Shown here: positions 61,427-64,000 of the stretch, piece after piece
Layout: each line of letters begins with the position of its first letter
How positions within the stretch are numbered: the stretch's first letter is position 1
Source of the DNA: Symmachiella dynata
Lineage (GTDB): Bacteria > Planctomycetota > Planctomycetia > Planctomycetales > Planctomycetaceae
Assembly (NCBI RefSeq): GCF_007747995.1
Contig: NZ_CP036276.1
Span: 7,492,001 to 7,556,000, forward strand
Reading direction: 5' to 3'
DNA: 64,000 bases
Made by a program: the position numbers and the translations under genes
Notes under the pieces: model-generated
Told to the model about the DNA's origin: nothing
The model's database searches: none
The model's input: the letters and a program-made list of their open reading frames with translations, nothing else

Positions 61427-62056
61427 ATGAATCGTTTTGCCATCGTCGCCGTTGCTGTTCTGGGAATTTCATTGTCGGCCGCCGGACAAGTTCGAGCGGA
61501 TCACGACCATGACCACGAATTGCGTCCGGCAGAGACCTATCGCTTCGGTGCCTATTCCCACGTCGACCAATTGGCCAATCGCGTGATGCGGGATGCCAAC
61601 GCGGTCTGCTGGGAAATGTATCGCAACTACAGCTACGAGCCGGGCTATCGCCAAGCATACCGCGAAGCGTACGAAATGTTGAAGACGGCCGAATACATTC
61701 ACGAACTGGTCCACCACGGCGGACGTCGCAGCCGGGTGGCCCATGAAATCGAAGAACTCGACAAATTGTTCCACCAAATTGAACAAGGGACCAGCCAATG
61801 GCAACGTCCGCGTTACCGCGACTACCACGGCGGATTGGACGAAAAGTTGGAAGCCTTGGAAACCAATCTGCACAACTTGATGGACGACGCTGGTTACAAG
61901 CCGAAAAATACCTTGGCTCCGCGTCCGGAGAACTTACCGCAGGCTCAACCGGCTCCGCCGTCCAATACACGTTACCCTTCAATCAAGCGGCAACGCCATG
62001 ACTATTTCGTGCCGCGCAGCAACAATCGTCAGCAATACACGGCCGACAACCGGTAA
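61427..62056 (+). CDS. secreted helical protein, unknown
   Basis: 209 residues from ATG 61427, with AAAGGAAG upstream. Signal peptide MNRFAIVAVAVLGISLSAAG ending at VRA, followed by DHDHDHELR, a His/Asp run that could bind metal. Residues ~40-150 are helical with heptad character (YRQAYREAYEMLKTAEYIHE, EIEELDKLFHQIEQG). The tail is Pro/Asn/Arg-rich. Similar small secreted helical proteins are common in planctomycetes, with unknown function. It has its own sigma54-type promoter and a strong terminator. Confidence 0.75.
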   Translation: MNRFAIVAVAVLGISLSAAGQVRADHDHDHELRPAETYRFGAYSHVDQLANRVMRDANAVCWEMYRNYSYEPGYRQAYREAYEMLKTAEYIHELVHHGGRRSRVAHEIEELDKLFHQIEQGTSQWQRPRYRDYHGGLDEKLEALETNLHNLMDDAGYKPKNTLAPRPENLPQAQPAPPSNTRYPSIKRQRHDYFVPRSNNRQQYTADNR

Positions 62057-62088
62057 AGTCCAAGCTGAATAGAGTTAGTCCATTCACA

Positions 62089-62125
62089 ACCGCCATCGAG
62101 TTTCTAACTCGGTGGCGGTTTTTTT
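62089..62125 (+). terminator. rho-independent terminator after the secreted protein
   Basis: A 12 bp stem (ACCGCCATCGAG / CTCGGTGGCGGT, one G-T pair), 7-base loop, and a run of T. Confidence 0.92.
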
Positions 62126-62262
62126 CGTTGACAGCGTGAAATTCTCGCAAAAATCTTGATCCGGCGCTTGGTTTTGTTACGTTAAGCAACTTGCCACAAC
62201 ACCAGTTGCCGCAACAGGGGGCAACGGCAGCGTTTGACACCATTGATTGCGCATGGAGTGCT

Positions 62263-62922
62263 ATGAAATTTGATATCAGCGGCAATCCGGACTACGGAGA
62301 TCTCACCGTCGCCATGGAGCCGGGGGATGCGATCTGGGCTGAGAGTGGTGGGATGAACCGCATGAGTTCCCACCTTGCCATGAAAACGCACATGGTGGGA
62401 GGCTTGGCGCAATCAGTTGTCCGCAAGTTTCTTGGTGGCGAGTCGTTGTTTGTTGCGGAGTACACCGCCTCGCAGTTGGGATTCATTGGGATTTCACCCG
62501 CCACGCCCGGCAGCGTGTTGCACCGGGAAATGACCGGCGACAGTTTCATGCTCACCGCCGGCGCCTTTTTGGCCTGCACGCCCGGCATGGACTTAAGCCC
62601 GCGGTTCGGCGGAATGCGGTCGTTTTTCTCCGGGGAAGGGGTGGTACTGATCGAAGTCACCGGGACAGGCGATCTGTTTTACAACGCGTTCGGTGGCGTG
62701 GTGGAACGGGAAATCGACGGCGAACTGGTCGTCGACACTGGACACGTCGTCGCTTGGGAACCGTCGTTGGATTACACCATCTCCGGCATGGGGGGCATCA
62801 AACAAACCCTCTTTTCCGGTGAGGGGTTGGTCATGAAATTCACCGGCCGCGGCCGCTTGTATCTGCAAACGCGGCATCTCGGCGGACTTGCCGGTTGGTT
62901 GTCTCCCTACTGTGTGGGATAG
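62263..62922 (+). CDS. AIM24/TIGR00266-family protein 1
   Basis: 219 residues from ATG 62263 (GGAG upstream). The family's beta-jelly-roll repeats are clear: VAMEPGDAIWAESGGMNRMS, the Lys/Gly-rich LGGESLFVAEYTA, GSVLHREMTGDSFMLTAGAF, FSGEGVVLIEVTGTGDLFYN, VVDTGHVVAWEPSLDYTISG, and LFSGEGLVMKFTGRGRLYLQ at the end. Widespread in bacteria and related to yeast mitochondrial Aim24; molecular function unknown. First of three tandem paralogues spaced 51 and 166 bases apart. Confidence 0.93.
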   Translation: MKFDISGNPDYGDLTVAMEPGDAIWAESGGMNRMSSHLAMKTHMVGGLAQSVVRKFLGGESLFVAEYTASQLGFIGISPATPGSVLHREMTGDSFMLTAGAFLACTPGMDLSPRFGGMRSFFSGEGVVLIEVTGTGDLFYNAFGGVVEREIDGELVVDTGHVVAWEPSLDYTISGMGGIKQTLFSGEGLVMKFTGRGRLYLQTRHLGGLAGWLSPYCVG

Positions 62923-62973
62923 CCCTGCTGTGGAAATTCTTCGCTCGTTACGACGCCCAAATGGGAAACCAGA

Positions 62974-63663
62974 ATGAATATAGAAATCCTCGGCGAAGGC
63001 GCTTTTGGCTCGGCGCTGGTGCAACTCAGCCCTGGCGAAAAGTTTGCTTCCGAATCGGGCGCGCTGTACCGCGCCTCGCCGAATGTCGATATCGACGTCA
63101 CGACCCGTAGCCGCTCAAAGGGGGGCTTTTTAGCCGGCGTCAAACGCTTGTTGGCGGGGGAGAATTTCTTTCTCTCGACCTACTCCACCACCGACGGACA
63201 AAGCGGCGAAGTGGGTTTGGCTCCCACGCATCAAGGCGAGGTACGGGTTATTGAAGCCGACGGACATACTCCTTGGATGTGTACCGGCGGCAGTTATCTG
63301 GGATCCAGTACCGGGATTGAACTCGATACACAATTCCAGGGCTTGAAAGGTTTCCTCGGCGGCGAAGCTCCTTGGTTCATTAAGGCTTCGGGAAGCGGTT
63401 CGTTGTTGGTGACCGCCTTTGGCCGCATTACGGAAATGACGGTCAACGAGCCACTGACCGTCGACACGGGACATGTGGTAGCATTTGAGGAGACGCTGCA
63501 ATATACGATCACCAAAGTCGGCGGCTCGTGGATGCAGTCGTGGTTAGCGGGTGAAGGGTTCGTGATGAACTTCACCGGCCAAGGCCGCATTTTGACCCAA
63601 TCGCACAACCCCACGGAATTCGGCCGGCGACTCGGTCCCAGACTCCCCGCCCGACAAGGATAA
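62974..63663 (+). CDS. AIM24/TIGR00266-family protein 2
   Basis: 229 residues. Same layout as the first copy: VQLSPGEKFASESGALYRAS, LLAGENFFLSTYS, GSYLGSSTGIELDTQFQG, FIKASGSGSLLVTAFGRI, TVDTGHVVAFEETLQYTITK and WLAGEGFVMNFTGQGRILTQ. The first residues differ (MNIEILGEGAFGSALVQLSP). The divergence between copies 1 and 2 is high, so the duplication is old and the copies probably form a hetero-oligomer or have distinct roles. GGGAAACC precedes the start. Confidence 0.93.
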   Translation: MNIEILGEGAFGSALVQLSPGEKFASESGALYRASPNVDIDVTTRSRSKGGFLAGVKRLLAGENFFLSTYSTTDGQSGEVGLAPTHQGEVRVIEADGHTPWMCTGGSYLGSSTGIELDTQFQGLKGFLGGEAPWFIKASGSGSLLVTAFGRITEMTVNEPLTVDTGHVVAFEETLQYTITKVGGSWMQSWLAGEGFVMNFTGQGRILTQSHNPTEFGRRLGPRLPARQG

Positions 63664-63692
63664 ACCGAGTTCAAAGAGAGCCGGGACGCAAA

Positions 63693-63740
63693 CCCCCAAA
63701 CCGACGGCTTGCCGCCGTACACAGCAATCCACGCCAAAAG
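63693..63740 (+). repeat. dispersed repeat, copy 3 (partial)
   Basis: Begins CCCCCAAACCGACGGCTTGC and ends near CACGCCAAAAGACACCG. Shorter and more diverged than the copies at 54683 and 55657; the CGAAGA segment is missing. Confidence 0.5.
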
Positions 63741-63829
63741 ACACCGCCACCCGAACCACGCAATCACCAGCAGATTGAACCGCAACGAATTTTTCGCAGC
63801 TTTCAAAACTTTGCCACGCGAGTAACACA

Positions 63830-64000
63830 ATGGACTATCATATCGAGTGCAACCCGACCTACAGCGCCGTGGAAATTGCCTTGCAGGCCGGCGAAAGTAT
63901 TGTGAGCGAAGCGGGCGCTATGGCTTGGATGACCAGCAACATGCAGACCAAGACCTCCACGCGAGGCGGCGTGATGGCGGGACTGAAACGCGCGCTGCTC
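63830..64000 (+). CDS. AIM24/TIGR00266-family protein 3, cut by the window end
   Basis: The ATG at 63830 opens a frame that runs past the window: MDYHIECNPTYSAVEIALQA, GESIVSEAGAMAWMTSNMQT, then STRGGVMAGLKRALL. These are the family's first strands and the Lys/Arg-containing GLKR segment. The remaining three quarters lie outside. It is the third tandem paralogue and, of the three, has the most typical N-terminus for TIGR00266. Confidence 0.88.
   Translation, partial: MDYHIECNPTYSAVEIALQAGESIVSEAGAMAWMTSNMQTKTSTRGGVMAGLKRALL

Overview
The gene families in this window point to a planctomycete, probably of the order Planctomycetales. There are three DUF1501 proteins with twin-arginine leaders and one large PSCyt1/DUF1549/DUF1553 cytochrome protein. 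An ECF-like sigma factor sits beside a eukaryotic-type Ser/Thr kinase. There are also DUF1080, DUF6807 and PQQ-propeller secreted proteins, and an RTX protein with an N-terminal LEDRR-type motif. No species can be named from the sequence alone.

Layout. Positions 1-10800 look like accessory DNA. Two diverged ~204 bp direct repeats lie 9.9 kb apart (638-841 and 10537-10741). Each holds the 3' end of a tyrosine-integrase gene, a spacer and the 3' end of a tRNA-Leu. The right-hand copy runs into an intact tRNA-Leu(UAA). The left copy ends in a decayed tRNA fragment. This is what two islands inserted one after the other at the same tRNA would leave behind. The inner segment carries the sigma factor/kinase pair, an AraC regulator, a small unknown protein and an inverse-autotransporter-like beta-helix adhesin. 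Positions 11 to 26 kb hold a DinB gene facing a membrane protein/SRPBCC/ArsR group, a trypsin-like protease, an RTX protein, arsC, DUF1080, DUF1501 and a giant protein with two PQQ propellers.

Positions 25.9 to 28.3 kb hold the most unusual block. A PpiC/SurA-like foldase is followed by three short His/Gly-rich peptide genes that share a 26-residue leader. That leader fits the double-glycine (here Gly-Ala) export-leader pattern. A sigma54-type -24/-12 promoter lies before the first peptide. This looks like an uncharacterised family of exported, metal-binding or modified peptides.

Positions 29.8 to 34.6 kb are housekeeping: pabA/trpG, moeA, lnt, obg. Positions 34.7 to 42.7 kb (minus strand) are one cbb3-type cytochrome oxidase cluster. 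In transcription order it reads: dihaem lipoprotein cytochrome c (CcoP-like), membrane protein, CcoN, CcoO, two small membrane proteins, a CcoI-type copper ATPase, a di-His membrane protein and a SafE-like protein. Neighbouring genes overlap by 1 to 4 bases. Positions 43 to 54.7 kb hold the DUF1501/PSCyt1 pair, a GntR regulator, a CBS protein, a sialidase-like protein, a PilZ protein, and DUF6807 divergent from a third DUF1501. Positions 54.9 to 64 kb hold an LRR protein, a GT39-like membrane protein, a serpin fused to an STN-like domain, a zinc-ribbon protein, a secreted coiled protein with a second sigma54-type promoter, and three tandem AIM24/TIGR00266 genes, the last cut by the window end. 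Two families of dispersed non-coding repeats occur in this right-hand part.

Starts were chosen from ribosome-binding sites, signal peptides and operon overlaps. All functional names rest on motif recognition by eye, without database searches.
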